Positions 37,127 through 48,491 are shown, numbered from the stretch's first letter. The stretch: 64,000 nucleotides of DNA from Hymenopus coronatus (GCA_030762935.1 CM060900.1:400677132-400741131), one strand, 5' to 3'. Program-made: numbers and translations. The notes: a model not told the origin generated them from the sequence alone.

Positions 37127-37134
37127 TATATAAG
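37127..37134 (+). promoter_or_regulatory. TATA box of E2 left-arm gene
   Basis: TATATAAG sits about 95 bp before the main ATG, and the same element is kept in the right arm. The transcript should start near 37157-37162. In this copy a five-codon upstream frame (ATG 37178 to TGA 37195) precedes the main start. Confidence 0.6.
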
Positions 37135-37221
37135 CCTGAGGTCTGCAATATTGAGCTACTTATTCGATATAACCGCCATGAAAAAGCATTCTTGAAAACA
37201 AACGTCAAAACGTTTGATGGT

Positions 37222-38256
37222 ATGAACGAATACAGGAGAGAGTGTGCTGAAGATTCGCATCGTTATACATACTTTCACAAAGAATCGTGCAATGGACGAA
37301 TGCATACGATTACATGCACATACCCTGTTTACCATAATCAGATACCTTCAAGGAGCCCCCGCACCGATGACTGCACTGTCTACGAGCGAAATATATTGTA
37401 AGTATAATACATTCACGTCTTTCTACTATTATTAGTACTACAACTGTATTCGAGTAATGTTGGCCAGTTCCAATACATTTTTATATATCAAGAGGTCGTA
37501 GCACCCAAGAGCTTCACGATTCAGATACCATAGATGCAACGGATGTGTTTAGATCAGCACATGAGATTGAAGATCACTTAGAATCATGCAACGGTCGCAC
37601 TCATGTGGTGATTTGTTTAAAACCCGCAGTGCATTATAGAATAACATCATACTTCATCTGCAACTTGACCTGCAGCGTGTATTTGTCAAGGCATATGAGA
37701 CATAGGTAATTACAAACTAAAAATACAAGTGACCAGCACATCAAACATTTATTTCTTGAAAAATTAATAACCCTTATTGTTCTTTCCAGAGTTCGAGAGT
37801 CAATCCTGGTACCGCCAGAGCTCATAGACCCTGCTAGGACTGACGTTGACGAGGTGGATGTCTACATTTCAAACCCATGGAACACCTGCCCTGTAGAAGA
37901 TCATGATGACATTCCAAATACTAGTACGTCGAATCAAGAATCAGTGTGAGTATAATATCTTGCTATTACATCAAGAAAGAAACTAAGCTTATTTCCATTG
38001 CAGTGATCGAGTCCAAGGAAAATTAATAAAATGTACTAATTTTCAATAATTCTAATGTTCCAGATCCAGGGAGACACAAGAGGGTAGTTTTAAAAAAGAG
38101 GAGAAAACCCCTTTTGCTAATAATCTCAGGAAGCTGAGATTCCTGGAAGACCGCATGCACAACATTTGTAAACGAGAGGCAAGCATAGAGAAATATGGAA
38201 CTCACAGCAGACCAACAAAACGTATCCATCCAATTCTACATATCCAAAACAAATAG
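37222..38256 (+). CDS. unrecognised four-exon gene with duplicated Cys/His module, left copy
   Basis: Exons 37222-37397, 37493-37705, 37790-37945 and 38064-38256 join in one frame to 245 codons plus TAG. All three introns are short (95, 84 and 118 bp) and GT-AG, with good donors (GTAAGT, GTAATT, GTGAGT) and two clear pyrimidine-rich acceptors; the first acceptor (ATATCAAG) is weaker. Exon 1 carries SCNGRMHTITC and exon 2 SCNGRTHVVIC. After these the two exons stay aligned without gaps through Pro, His, Ile, Ser, Cys and VY, so the protein has two copies of one Cys/His module, one per exon. Exon 4 encodes a basic, Lys/Arg-rich tail with a possible helix. No signal peptide or membrane segment is seen, and no known family is recognised. 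The function is unknown; metal or nucleic-acid binding is only a guess from the Cys/His pattern and basic tail. Confidence 0.78.
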
Positions 38257-38316
38257 TTGTAGTGTGGCGCTTTATTATGAACTACCAGTGCCTCTCAACA
38301 GCAGTGATCCTAATGG

Positions 38317-38370
<54 letters not shown>

Positions 38371-39540
38371 CATATATATAAAGTGCGCCTATTACTCCCT
38401 GAATTCTGCACATGCACAAAAGACATGCGTACACTGTGAATATATTAAATATGTAGTGCTATCATATACTATTGCATTCATGAAAAAAACGAAGCCACTA
38501 GAGACTTTAATACAAATACAAACAAAGGATGTGTATGATTAAAAAAAATAAAAATGTAAAAGAACTGGAACATTTACAAGCAAACATTTATTTAATCTAA
38601 CTAATGCAAATAAATCATTTTGAAGAGGCACGGACATGGAGAAGCAATGTAATGAAAATACTTATAAATAAAAACATTATGTATATATGATCCCACTAAT
38701 GCTTTTATTCCACAAAAACAAATACTAATTTTTCAGTATCATATTCCTTTGCATAATTAGACATTTAAATTATCGATTACATGACATGCATAAGGGCTTG
38801 TAGATAAACACCTTACTGTGTATAATCAGACAATTTAATATTGTAATTGCTAGTGATAGACGTCCAGCATGCTTTAAGGTTGAGAGCGAAAAGGTCCCTT
38901 TACATCAGCAAAACAAGAACACCAGGCTAAGTCGCAAATATCTGGAGGGCGCTTCTTGTTTACTAGCATTCATACAGGAAATAACCCGTTTCTTCAGCTT
39001 TACTTTTTTATCACACTTCTCTCTAAACACGAGTGTAAATAATACTTAACTCGACCAAAGAAAAACAGTTTCAACAAATGCTAAAACAATCAAATTTACT
39101 ATAGAAGCCCATCTTAATGCAAGCGTCCATCTATAAAAGTGGAACAAACAGATATCAGATAATTGAATTTAGAGAAAAGGCCTCAGTGCTGTGATTGGTA
39201 GGAATCATCTGAAAAACTACGAGCTAATTCGCAAAAAGAAGATACCTAATCAATCAAGAAACTTGAAACGGCTTGTAAGATTTTTAAAGAATTTGCTCTC
39301 CTTCTTCTTAAATGTATAATATGCAGCGACAGCTTAATTTACTTATAACACTTTTCAAATACTTTACAAGAGATTGACTAGCTTCATATATGCAGGTGAG
39401 AAGTCAGCTCACTTACCCTGTTGACCACGGAGACAGTCTTATTTTCTGACATTATAACTAAGTGCATTGTAAAGTTTCTGAAAAGTATTATAAGTAAATT
39501 AAGCTGTCTGAGTTGTTTGCTGATGTAAAGATATATACGA
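38317..39540. other. E2 central loop, non-coding
   Basis: The only stretch of E2 outside the arms. It starts with a (TA)n run to about 38370 and includes AATAAA signals (e.g. 38547) that could serve the left-arm gene. No gene is recognised. Confidence 0.6.
39320..39512. repeat. inverted repeat in the E2 loop
   Basis: CAGCTTAATTTACTTATAA at about 39329 is mirrored by TTATAAGTAAATTAAGCTG near 39488, and the similarity extends to about 40 bp per arm with a spacer of about 97 bp. It lies beside the inner end of the right arm. Confidence 0.85.
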
Positions 39541-39602
39541 AGCCATTAGGATCACTGCTGTTGAGAGGCACTGGTAGTTCATAATAAAGCGCTACACTAC
39601 AA

Positions 39603-40641
39603 CTATTTGTTTTGGATATGTAGAATTGGATGGATACGTTTTGTTGGTCTGCTGTGGGTTCCATATTTCTCTATGCTTGCCTCTCGTTTACAAATGTTGT
39701 GCATGCGGTCTTCCAGGAATCTCAGCTTCCTGAGATTATTAGCAAAAGGGGTTTTCTCCTCTTTTTTAAAACTACCCCCTTGTGTCTCCCTGGATCTGGA
39801 ACATTAGAATTATTGAAAATGAGTACATTTTATTAATTTTCCTTTGACTCGATCACTGCAATGGAAATAAGCTTAGTTTCTTTCTTGATGTAATAGCAAG
39901 ATATTATACTCACACTGATGCTTGATTCGACGTACTAGTATTCGGAATGTCATCATGATCTTCTACAGGGCAGGTGTTCCATAGGTTTGAAATGTAGACA
40001 TCCACCTCGTCAACCACAGTCCTAGCAGGGTCTATGAGCTCTGGCGGTACCAGGATTGACTCTCGAACTCTGGAAAGAACAATGAGGGTTATTAATTTTT
40101 TCAAGAAATAAATGTTTGATGTGCTGGTCACTTGTCGTATTTTTAGTTTGTAATTACCTTTGTCTCATATGCCTTGACAAATACACGCTGCAGGTCAAGT
40201 TGCAGATGAAGTATGATGTTATTCTATAATGCACTGCGGGTTTTAAGCAAATCACCACATGAGTGCGACCGTTGCATGATTCTAAGTGATCTTCAAACTC
40301 ATGTGGTGATCTAAACACATCCGTTGCATCTATGGTATCTGAATCGTGAAGCTCTTGGGTGTTGCGACCCCTTGATATATAAAAATGTATTGGAATTGGT
40401 CAACATTACTCGAATACAGTTGTAGTACTAATAATAGTAAAAAGACGTGAATGTATTATACTTACAATATATTTCGCTCGTAGACAGTGCAGTCATCGGT
40501 GCGGGGGTTCCTTGAAGGTATCTGATTATGGTAAACAGGGTATGTGCATGTAATCGTATGCATTCGTCCATTGCACGATTCTTTGTAAAAGTATGTATAA
40601 TGATGCGAATCTTCAGCACACTCTCTCCTGTATTCGTTCAT
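39603..40641 (-). CDS. unrecognised four-exon gene with duplicated Cys/His module, right copy
   Basis: Exons on the minus strand are 40466-40641, 40158-40370, 39914-40069 and 39603-39795. Their lengths (176, 213, 156 and 193 nt) are identical to those of the left copy, all splice sites are kept and the frame stays open to TAG. There are scattered substitutions, for example HHYTYFYKESC here for HRYTYFHKESC in exon 1 and SPHEFEDH for SAHEIEDH in exon 2, and none breaks the frame. The Cys/His module is unchanged in both exons. The out-of-frame upstream ATG of the left copy is GTG here, so the main ATG would be first in the transcript. Transcription runs towards the left copy across the loop. Function unknown, as for the left copy. 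Confidence 0.78.
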
Positions 40642-40728
40642 ACCATCAAAAGTTTTGACGTTTGTTTTCAAGAATGCTTTTTCACGGCGGTTATATCGAA
40701 AAAGTAGCTATATATTTCAGACCTCAGG

Positions 40729-40736
40729 CTTATATA
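40729..40736 (-). promoter_or_regulatory. TATA box of E2 right-arm gene
   Basis: TATATAAG on the minus strand, at the same distance from the main ATG as in the left arm. Confidence 0.6.
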
Positions 40737-41039
40737 GTTGCTCACATAAAAAAAAACATAATTTTTTCAGTGTATACCTAAGGGAGGGGAATGCATGTAT
40801 CTGCATGTTCTTAGCCTGGAGGGGCCGAGTGAGGACGTTTTGCTAACATAAAGCTCTGAAGGGGAGATGCTAGGATGTTTTGTTCAAAATGTCGCCAGCC
40901 TTCTTTATCGTCTGAAACTGGTTGGGTCATACTTCCCTGTAATATCTCAGTTTTCGCTTGTGGTATATGTTAGCCAATAGGTGAGCAGCCTTGCGGGGTT
41001 TTTTATTCATAGCGATTGTGATAAGTGTCTATTATATAT

Positions 41040-41640
41040 TCCCCCTTTTATGAAAATATTGATTTATGCACAATCGTCAAGTTATGTAATAAGCGCTTAA
41101 AAGTTACAGCTTATTCGTCAGTGTTGAAATTAGAGAATACTGCTGAGTCAGGTGCAAGCTGTCTAAGCGATTTCAAACAATGTTAGCTGTTGTTTTTTTG
41201 GTATGGTATTTCTTTTTTGAAGATGTCTATTTATCCATGATCGTCAAGTTATGCGATGAGTGCCTCAAGTTATAACTTATACTTCAGTGTTGAAATTAGA
41301 GAATACTGCTGTGTCAGTGATTTTAAGGAATGTTAGTTGTTTTTGGGATGGTATTTCTTTTGAAGGTATTTATTTATGCATTATCGTCAAGATACGTGGT
41401 GCTTAAACTTGTAGTTTATACTTCAGTGTTAAAATTGGAGCATACTGCTGAGTCAGTTTTGGGCTGTCTTAAGTGATTTCAAGCCATGTTAGCTGTTGTT
41501 TTTGGTATGGTATTTCCTTATTGAAAAATGTTCAGTGTTGAAATTTGAGAATACTGCTGAGTCAGTTATAGGCTGTCTAAGTGATTTCAAGCAATGTTAA
41601 CTGTTGTTTTTACTTTCTCTACACGTACTATGTACATAGT
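41040..41640 (-). repeat. E2 right array with TGCTGAGTCA sites (four units)
   Basis: Mirror of 35998-36840. TGCTGAGTCA occurs at 41141, 41446 and 41555, and TGCTGTGTCA at 41308. Two units fewer than on the left. Confidence 0.8.
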
Positions 41641-42410
41641 GAATAGAAAAAGTATTGCACTCCACCAAAAACTTCGATACCGAGCTTTCACCGGAAATAA
41701 ATGTTTTAGGGTTCCCTTGAGCACGAAAAAAGCATTTTAGAAAAAGGTTCGTGTGTGTGACTGACCGGGCAGCATAGCTCTACTCGAAAAGTCCAATAAA
41801 TACAAACTTGGTAGTTAAATTTATTATCTTCTAAGGGTTCAACACGAAGATTTTAAATAATATCACCCCCTACACCTCAAACTAGCCTATACATGGAAAC
41901 AATTACAAAAATATTGATTTTCTGAAAAAATGTCACTAACGATCTTGATTAAAATATCGAATATTAAAGATATTTACATGAACAAAATAAACAAATAAAA
42001 ATGTATAACTTGAATTTTCTGAGTATAATCTCTGAAGACCTTTTTTTATTCCGAATAAATTATTATAACTAGTAGACCATAAGAGAAGAGAAAAACCTAC
42101 CACATAAACTTTATATATCATTAGAACACGATTTATGTTAAATACAGTCCTTTTGTGGAATGAACAATTTTGATATATTCATTGATTTTATTCAAATATT
42201 CTAAAACATATAGCTTTCTCATATAGGAGTTTCTCAGCTGCTGTCCATACAAATGAAGGAACTTCAGTGACATAGCAACCAACTTTTGACTATGACTATC
42301 ACTTTAACCTATGGTACTTCCTTATTTTGCTTCTACTTACAAGGAAGCATGTATGAAGACCATTTCTACTAATGTTTACTCGATTAGCATGAAGTAAATA
42401 GATGCACAGG
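41606..42410 (+). repeat. dispersed repeat R1 inside E2 right arm
   Basis: Starts TTTACTTTCTCTACACGTAC, exactly as the copy at 3275-4440, and keeps CGATACCGAGC, ACACGAAGA, CTTGAATTTTCTGAG and CTCGATTAGCATG. It is the best-preserved R1 here together with its mirror. Confidence 0.78.
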
Positions 42411-42699
42411 CGTTTTAACAATAATTTGTTGCAGAGAAGTAGAGAAAGCCATGTGAATGGAATACATGAGATTTTTGGTATAGGACTGACATTTGTGTAA
42501 AGAAAGACATCTTATATAAGTCTTGTGGTTGTTACGAATAATGTTTGAATACACTAGGCGTATAATCCATGTAGTAATTGACATTTAGATGTAATTTCGT
42601 GAAGAATTTGTATCACTCATTTCGCTATAGCGTTGCAAATGAAGTTGTTATTTGCATTTTTAAAATTAAAATAAAGGTATAATTGTGATTATAATTTAT

Positions 42700-43050
42700 T
42701 GAATTAATCGCGAATCTAATACTCGTACTGAATAGGGGATGGTAAAGGATTGAGAAAATGCCAATAGCATTTTATTGTAACTTCAAATCTCAAAGCGTTA
42801 TTGGTATTTTAATTGGTGTAATTGTAATTAAAATTTCTTAAATTAACCGATCACAAATCTTATACTTGTGCTGGGTATGGGCTGATAAAGGAATAAGAAA
42901 AGTGTTATGGCGTTGTATTGTAACCTCAATTATTTAAGCTTTATTGTCATTTTAATTAGTGTAATTATGATTAAAGTTTCCTGATTATTCGCGAAGTTAA
43001 TTCGTGTACTGGGTAGGGGATTATAAGGGAATAAGAAGAGCTTTTATTTA
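42700..43050 (-). repeat. short tandem array in E2 right arm (three units)
   Basis: Units contain GTACTGAATAGGGGATGG, GTGCTGGGTATGGGCTGA and GTACTGGGTAGGGGATTA at a period near 135 bp. The left arm has two units. Confidence 0.72.
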
Positions 43051-44066
43051 TAGCGAGTGTTATAATTGTGTTCTACATTCAATCCTTTTTGCGGTTGTTT
43101 AATTATACATAGCCGTAAAGTCGCGTGGTTGCAACACCCCCTTCAACTGAAAGTTGATTATAGGTCTCCGTGTAAGAACTGATATTAATATTTATGTCTG
43201 ATGTTGTAATGATGTTGGCATTCTCAGTGTTCGAGAGGTCTCAAGTTCAATTCCTGTTGTGGTTCACTCTGCTCGTTGGAAAACTTAATCACTTCGCTGC
43301 CATATTGGTTTTGATATGATGAATTAGTAGGTTTTATAAAAGCAATTCTCTCTTTCTATTTTTCATTTCATATGTTGGTATTGCATAGTAAAGCTTTTAA
43401 CATGTTCAATCGTGTGAGTGTTATAATTCCTGGCAAAAATATTACCGCAAACGCCTATACAAGCCATATCAAATAATTTATATAAAATATTCTACACTAA
43501 TTATATCGCGTTTTTTATTTCATCATGATAGTTGAACTATGTTTGTATATTCAGATTCCTTGTGAAAAATTAGACCGATTTGTGATGCAAATGAGCCTTG
43601 TAGCTCTCGAATTGCCAAGGAGAGAGAAATCCTACATACTTTTAATTAAAAAAGGTTATCGAATTGAAACCATATAGAATTTTGCATATATGATTAAAGA
43701 TTCAGATTCCTCGTGAAAAACTAGATCGATTTGATATGCAGATGAGCCTTGTAACTCAAAAATTAGAAATTCGCGTGGGCGTGTTCAATCGGTTAAATTG
43801 AATTTGATCTGTGAATGTGGAATATGATTGTTCAAATAATTAACAGCTCTGCAAGTAAAACCTTTTAGACAGGTGGTTTGGCAAAGGAGGAGGGGGTAGT
43901 AGCCGGCAGCACATACTTTGATTGATAGGTAAATGGGGAAGCTTTTAGAGGCAGCGCTGTGTGGGTGGTCTGTCGGCAGATGTTATCTCAAGTGTTACAG
44001 CATGTACTAATCATGTTTTACATGGACGGCATCCTTTTGTCCCGAAAATCTCATCTTCCAACTACT

Positions 44067-44072
44067 GACTTA
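44067..44072. repeat. right target site duplication of E2 (GACTTA)
   Basis: Matches 33680-33685 and directly follows the terminal ...AACTACT. Confidence 0.88.
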
Positions 44073-44215
44073 CAGTAGTTGCATGTACTCGAAGTCCCAG
44101 GACAACAATTATGGTCAGTTGGTATTGGTTTAATTGTTTTTTCACACAAGCCGTGTGTAGGACAGGAGTTGGATAGGTAGAGTCAAACTGAAAAATTGCC
44201 TTGTGTGAAAAAAAA
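44073..44215 (-). repeat. remainder of the split SINE a plus a second tail fragment
   Basis: The sequence after E2 continues the interrupted repeat (GAAGTCCCAGGAC matches AAGTCCCAGGAG in the minus-strand reading of the next copy). A tail segment with GTTGGATAGGTAGAGTCA follows. TTTAATTGTTTTTTCACACA near 44150 and GTGTGAAAAAAA near 44205 form a hairpin. Confidence 0.6.
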
Positions 44216-44219
44216 AAAA

Positions 44220-44490
44220 AATTAAACCAGTTTGAATTGACTATTAAAGTTAGCTATGCTATGACTCCTGGGACTTACAAAGTACTTGCAATATTGCAAG
44301 TCGCCCTTTGGGGTTGTCATCTCAAAATAATTTGAGAATACTTTGTGGTTTACTGAGAAAAATGTTGAGAAATTCAGTGCTAAGCCGGTATGGTAGCTCA
44401 GTGGAAGAGCAACTGTCTAGAGACCGGGAGATTCGTGGTTCAAATCCCGTCTATGGCATTGAAATTTTTCAGTCTGACTCTACCTATCCA
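44220..44490 (+). repeat. tRNA-derived SINE, family a (best copy)
   Basis: Contains CTCAAAATAATTTGAGAA, the A box in GGTAGCTCAGTGGAAGAGC, the B box GGTTCAAATCCCG and the tail TTTTTCAGTCTGACTCTACC. The tRNA-like segment pairs in the D arm (GCTC with GAGC) but the anticodon arm is poor, so it is not called as a tRNA gene. Confidence 0.87.
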
Positions 44491-44499
44491 TAAGCTGTA

Positions 44500-47440
44500 T
44501 GTTATCTGAACTCGGCCTTTATTTCGGTTTTTATTAATTATTACTATTATTGAGTAATTATTCGATAGTACACAATTCTTCTGCATTATAATCACGAACC
44601 ATGACTCCATGACATTTTTTTGTTTTGTGTTTGTTCCTCTCAGCTGATCAAACACGAGGTTAACGCGGAGGGCTGCAAACATTTTTGTTTACATCAAGCT
44701 TGGTTCTAATGCTGGATCGATAGTGTAATTCAACTATTCACTGGTGAACACGCGTTTCCCTCTTCAAAATTGTGCTTGTGTTTGATAGCCGTTTAACACA
44801 CCTTATTTAAACATTGCTGATACCTGGTGTTATTTAGTATACCAAATGTGCAAAGCTTAGGTCAAGGTGAAACTGAAATACTAAGGATTTTTCAGTTCTC
44901 CAGCAATGTTGTTTCAGGCGACAAGCTTGGCTAATTTCGCTGGATACAAGGTAGTATTAAATACCTAAAAGAAGATTTAGCATGTGTCACGTATTTCCAA
45001 ATTTGGGACTTGTTTTCTGAAAGTTGCATTTTTATACCTTTAGGGATCATTTTCTCAAAAAAATATTATAGAGAAAAGCAATAACATTTCCACACTTTAT
45101 AACATAATAATAAAAGCTTGTGCAAACATTGTGTTTATATCTAAATTTATAGTGTTTATTCTGAAGATAGAAGTGATTATTCCTAAAAATTCATAGTAAT
45201 GAGCATTGTTATTTTCTAAAAGAATAAGTAATTAGCGTTACAAAAACATTACTGTGGAAATCTTCTGCATATAATAAACAGAAAAATAATATGAAAAATT
45301 TAAGTTTCATATCTATAATAGATTTTTATAAAAATATGTCTTATTTTAAGTAGTGTCAGGTTAGGGTATAATGGTTTATAACTCAACACCATGCAAAGAC
45401 TTCTGAATAGTAAAAGAATTTGCAGGAAATTTTTCCACACTATCCTAAATATTTAAAATGTTAGATAAACAACTTTAATATTTAGTATACATTTAATATC
45501 AGCCTTATGGTCTTTTTAGTTCTTTAGGTCATCAATGTGCTAATTTTGACTAATTTTTACATTGAAACCCGGTGATGTTTCGCTGTTTAGATTTGTTCGA
45601 AGTTCGGCATACTTTCAAACATTCATGGCAAGTACGTAAAGCGGGCGGGGAAAGACAAGCCTAAAGACACATCTATTGTTGAACATGCTGTATAAGTTAA
45701 GAAAAACTAGGGACAGGTAATTCGACTGGCATATCTCTAATAGGATGGGCACAGGTGGTGTGCTCAAACTTCCCCAAGCGAGTTGGCAAGTTTCTAATGT
45801 GTGAGCCTAACTCTTGGTAGGTCCCAGATTCAACTGCTATTGAGCTAGTCACTCTGACTTTGCTTCTTTGTGTTTTTCATGGTTGTTAGTAGAATGCTGG
45901 GGTGGAACTATATAATGACACGAACTTTCCACTCCCTTTTTATCTATCGAGTATCAGGTGAGTAGACGTTATGCGTAGCATATGGAAATGGAACTCGCTT
46001 TGTGGAACTGTCTATCCTGGCGCTCGATGTGTGATGGCATCAATGAGACCACATTGAGCGAGGCAGGCTTATGGAGGTGGTCCCGCCTCGGTCCGAGCAT
46101 GCCGTCTCAAATCTGGTAACCCTCTGTGCTCTTCACTTCAGTCCTTCCTCGGGATTTTTTAGAAGCAAAATATGCAAGTATGCTCTCAATTGCTGTAAAC
46201 ATCCTCTTCTACTTCCTGATATGCGTGTGTTCAAACGCCCCTGTCAGCTGTGGTTAGTTTAAAATGTTACAGCCCTGATCATTCCCATCTTATTTAAAAA
46301 TAACCGAAAGGTTTTCTGTTCTGGTTGATGTTACGCGTTCATTATCAATTGCAGCCGCAAAATACTCCAGGAAGTGCAACGAAGCCTTTTAATAAATATC
46401 TCTGGGAGCAAATGGTTTCTGACTGATAATAAAACACCATTAAGCATACATAGCTACCATACATATATTATGAGTTGCTCTGCCTGGATTTATCATAGCC
46501 AAGGGAGAAAGTTTTCCTACACAATGTTTATCACAAGGAAACAAAAGATGGTTAAATTGCACCCATCAATCATGACAAAAGCATGCAGGCAGCGAAATTT
46601 CAGCCTTCTATAGATAGGGTTTTCCCTCCGGCTGTTGCGCATAGACTAATTGAAGTCATGATAAAGATCAAACTAAAATCATTATGGTTCACGTGTATGC
46701 CACTTCATCAACCCATTACATTTTGTTTACAAGCGTGATCTACAGTCACTTAGAGAAACGCTGTAGTGAACGATTTCTTAATTCCTTAATTTTCGAGAGA
46801 AACGTACACCTGATTTCAATACAAATGTCAAAACAGATAATAACTGTATTTACGTGATAATAGTCGTGTGAATGTTAAACTTTAGGGTATTTAAAATGGT
46901 ATACGATAGAAATTTGATCATTTTGGTCATTTTTTCTCTTGTGCTTACCAAAATACTAAATCACAAAGGAGCCTTAGGTATTCTGGTATGGAATATTTTA
47001 GCATATTACCATCAGCTACTGAACTGTTATAAGATTTAAGTCAATCTTACAATCTGGGCCGAAAGTAATGCATTTTATAATATAGAAGAATTTGAACGTG
47101 TTAGCAATGAATGAATTGATATTTTAAGTGTGTTTATTACAATGAAAAGGTTTTAGTTGTGGATTTTAGCATTTTATTGTATGTTGATATTGTGTTTTGT
47201 AATGGGTTTATTATAGAGTTAACTTAACTGTACATTTAATGACGAGATGTTGAGTATCTATGATCAATATCCAATTTCAGTGAATATATTATGTTGTATT
47301 TTCAGTTTATAAAATGCTCATTAATTGAAAAAAAAACTATTGCCACAAGGTGTGTTTAATGATCAATGAAGGAAACTATTAACTACTGAGGAGTGAAAGG
47401 CTTTCTCTGAAGCACACATGAAGGCCTATTGCATTTCTGA
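44500..47440. other. intergenic, no recognised gene
   Basis: AT-rich. A degraded tRNA-like segment may lie at 45775-45840 (GCGAGTTGGCAAGTTTC, then CAGATTCAACTGC). No gene or mobile-element end supported. Confidence 0.5.
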
Positions 47441-47559
47441 AAACCTCCAGGAAGAAGGGGCGAGGCGAGATCTGAGGGCGGCCTGATCTAGGGCAGAGGC
47501 TTGAACACCGTTGTGGTCCCTAAGGTCTACAGGTATTACAATCTGCCGCCAGTGAAACT

Positions 47560-47765
47560 TCCCACGGACTAATTGTCCCTATGGAGAAGTCTCTGAGGGT
47601 CCGTTCCGCACCGAACGCCAGAACAGACAGTTCCAAAGCAAAGTCTACTCTCTCGCGCCTTCCTCGCCGTCCACTCGTCTGATCTACCGATCCTAAAGCA
47701 TGACAAGGAAAACTATGACAGGGAAACTGGCGACATTATATAACCCATCTTGTTTTCAGATCCAG
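47560..47765 (+). repeat. GC-rich dispersed repeat P, copy 2
   Basis: CGTTCCGCACCGAACGCCAG and GACATTATATAACCC match 32177-32420 in order and spacing. The flanks are GC-richer than the neighbourhood. Confidence 0.6.
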
Positions 47766-47769
47766 GATC

Positions 47770-48444
47770 GTCATCATAGAATCCGTCCGGTTGTTTCATC
47801 TCAGAATTTCGAAACTCATCTATTGCATCCGAGTCAGGTGATGGGGTTCCCATCTGAACCTCCTAATCTGCCTTTCAGATATTGTGAGGATGAATTTTGG
47901 GTATTTCCTCCCAATAAGCTTAAGACTATGGTTAAAAATCAAACAAAAGCCAGTTGAACTTGAAATTCGGTAAAGGAAGTGGGGATAGCGGGGACATACA
48001 TTTCACCGCCTTCCAGACGATCCCGTTGGAAGGCACTTGATTGAAACCCGCTGGGAAAAGAAGGATTGTTACAGGATAACATGGAAACAAACGGTACTCA
48101 CAGAAGCCAAAAATTTGGGGGGACATGGAATGAGTTCAAGCAGTTGTCTAAGCACGGTCAGATGGAGAAATTTTCTGACAGCATTATGTTTCAACTATGA
48201 ATAATGGGATTATTGACTGATTGATATAACCCACTCCAGCATTCGCCTTACAAACCAAAGAAAGTGTGAAAAAACAACTCAAATTAGAGTGGTCGGATCT
48301 GGGGCCTCCCAAATGTGAGACTCACACGTTTCCACAGAGTCATTTCTCACGATGTTGATGTGGTAATATTATTTTTGCCTTATTCAACCCACAGTGGGAA
48401 TGTTTTGGTGTGACTATTAAGTTTCAAAGTATATGATGAATTCA

Positions 48445-48491
<47 letters not shown>

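Larger units (their letters stand above)
33686..38318 (+). repeat. E2 left inverted arm
   Basis: Matches the reverse complement of 39541-44066 along its whole length with a few percent substitutions in the coding part. The inner end is ...GATCCTAATGGCT. It is about 107 bp longer than the right arm, the net result of different tandem-repeat copy numbers. Confidence 0.92.
33686..44066. mobile_element. E2: palindromic element with Polinton-type ends
   Basis: A 10.4-kb insertion with a 6-bp target duplication and termini AGTAGTTGG...CCAACTACT. The outer seven bases are the same as those of E1. Nearly the whole element is two inverted arms (33686-38318 and 39541-44066) around a non-coding loop. 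Each arm holds, from outside in, a 151-bp duplication (left copy seen at 34013 and 34164), a tRNA-like relic, a short tandem array, an R1 copy, an array with bZIP-like sites, a TATA promoter and an intact four-exon gene. No polymerase, integrase, capsid or other Maverick gene is visible. The Maverick link rests only on TSD length and terminal bases, so the class is provisional. It could be a long-TIR non-autonomous derivative or a different kind of large element. Confidence 0.82.
39541..44066 (-). repeat. E2 right inverted arm
   Basis: Inverted copy of the left arm, ending CCAACTACT. It has four bZIP-type units against six on the left, and three units of the CCCCTA-type array against two. Confidence 0.92.

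Noticed and set aside
37222..38256. p53- or Rel-type DNA-binding domain in the E2 protein
   Set aside because: A few words looked reminiscent but the order and zinc ligands do not match, so no family was assigned.
44388..44462. Possible functional tRNA gene
   Set aside because: The A and B boxes are good but the anticodon stem does not pair well and the sequence is shared with other SINE copies including the non-tRNA tail.
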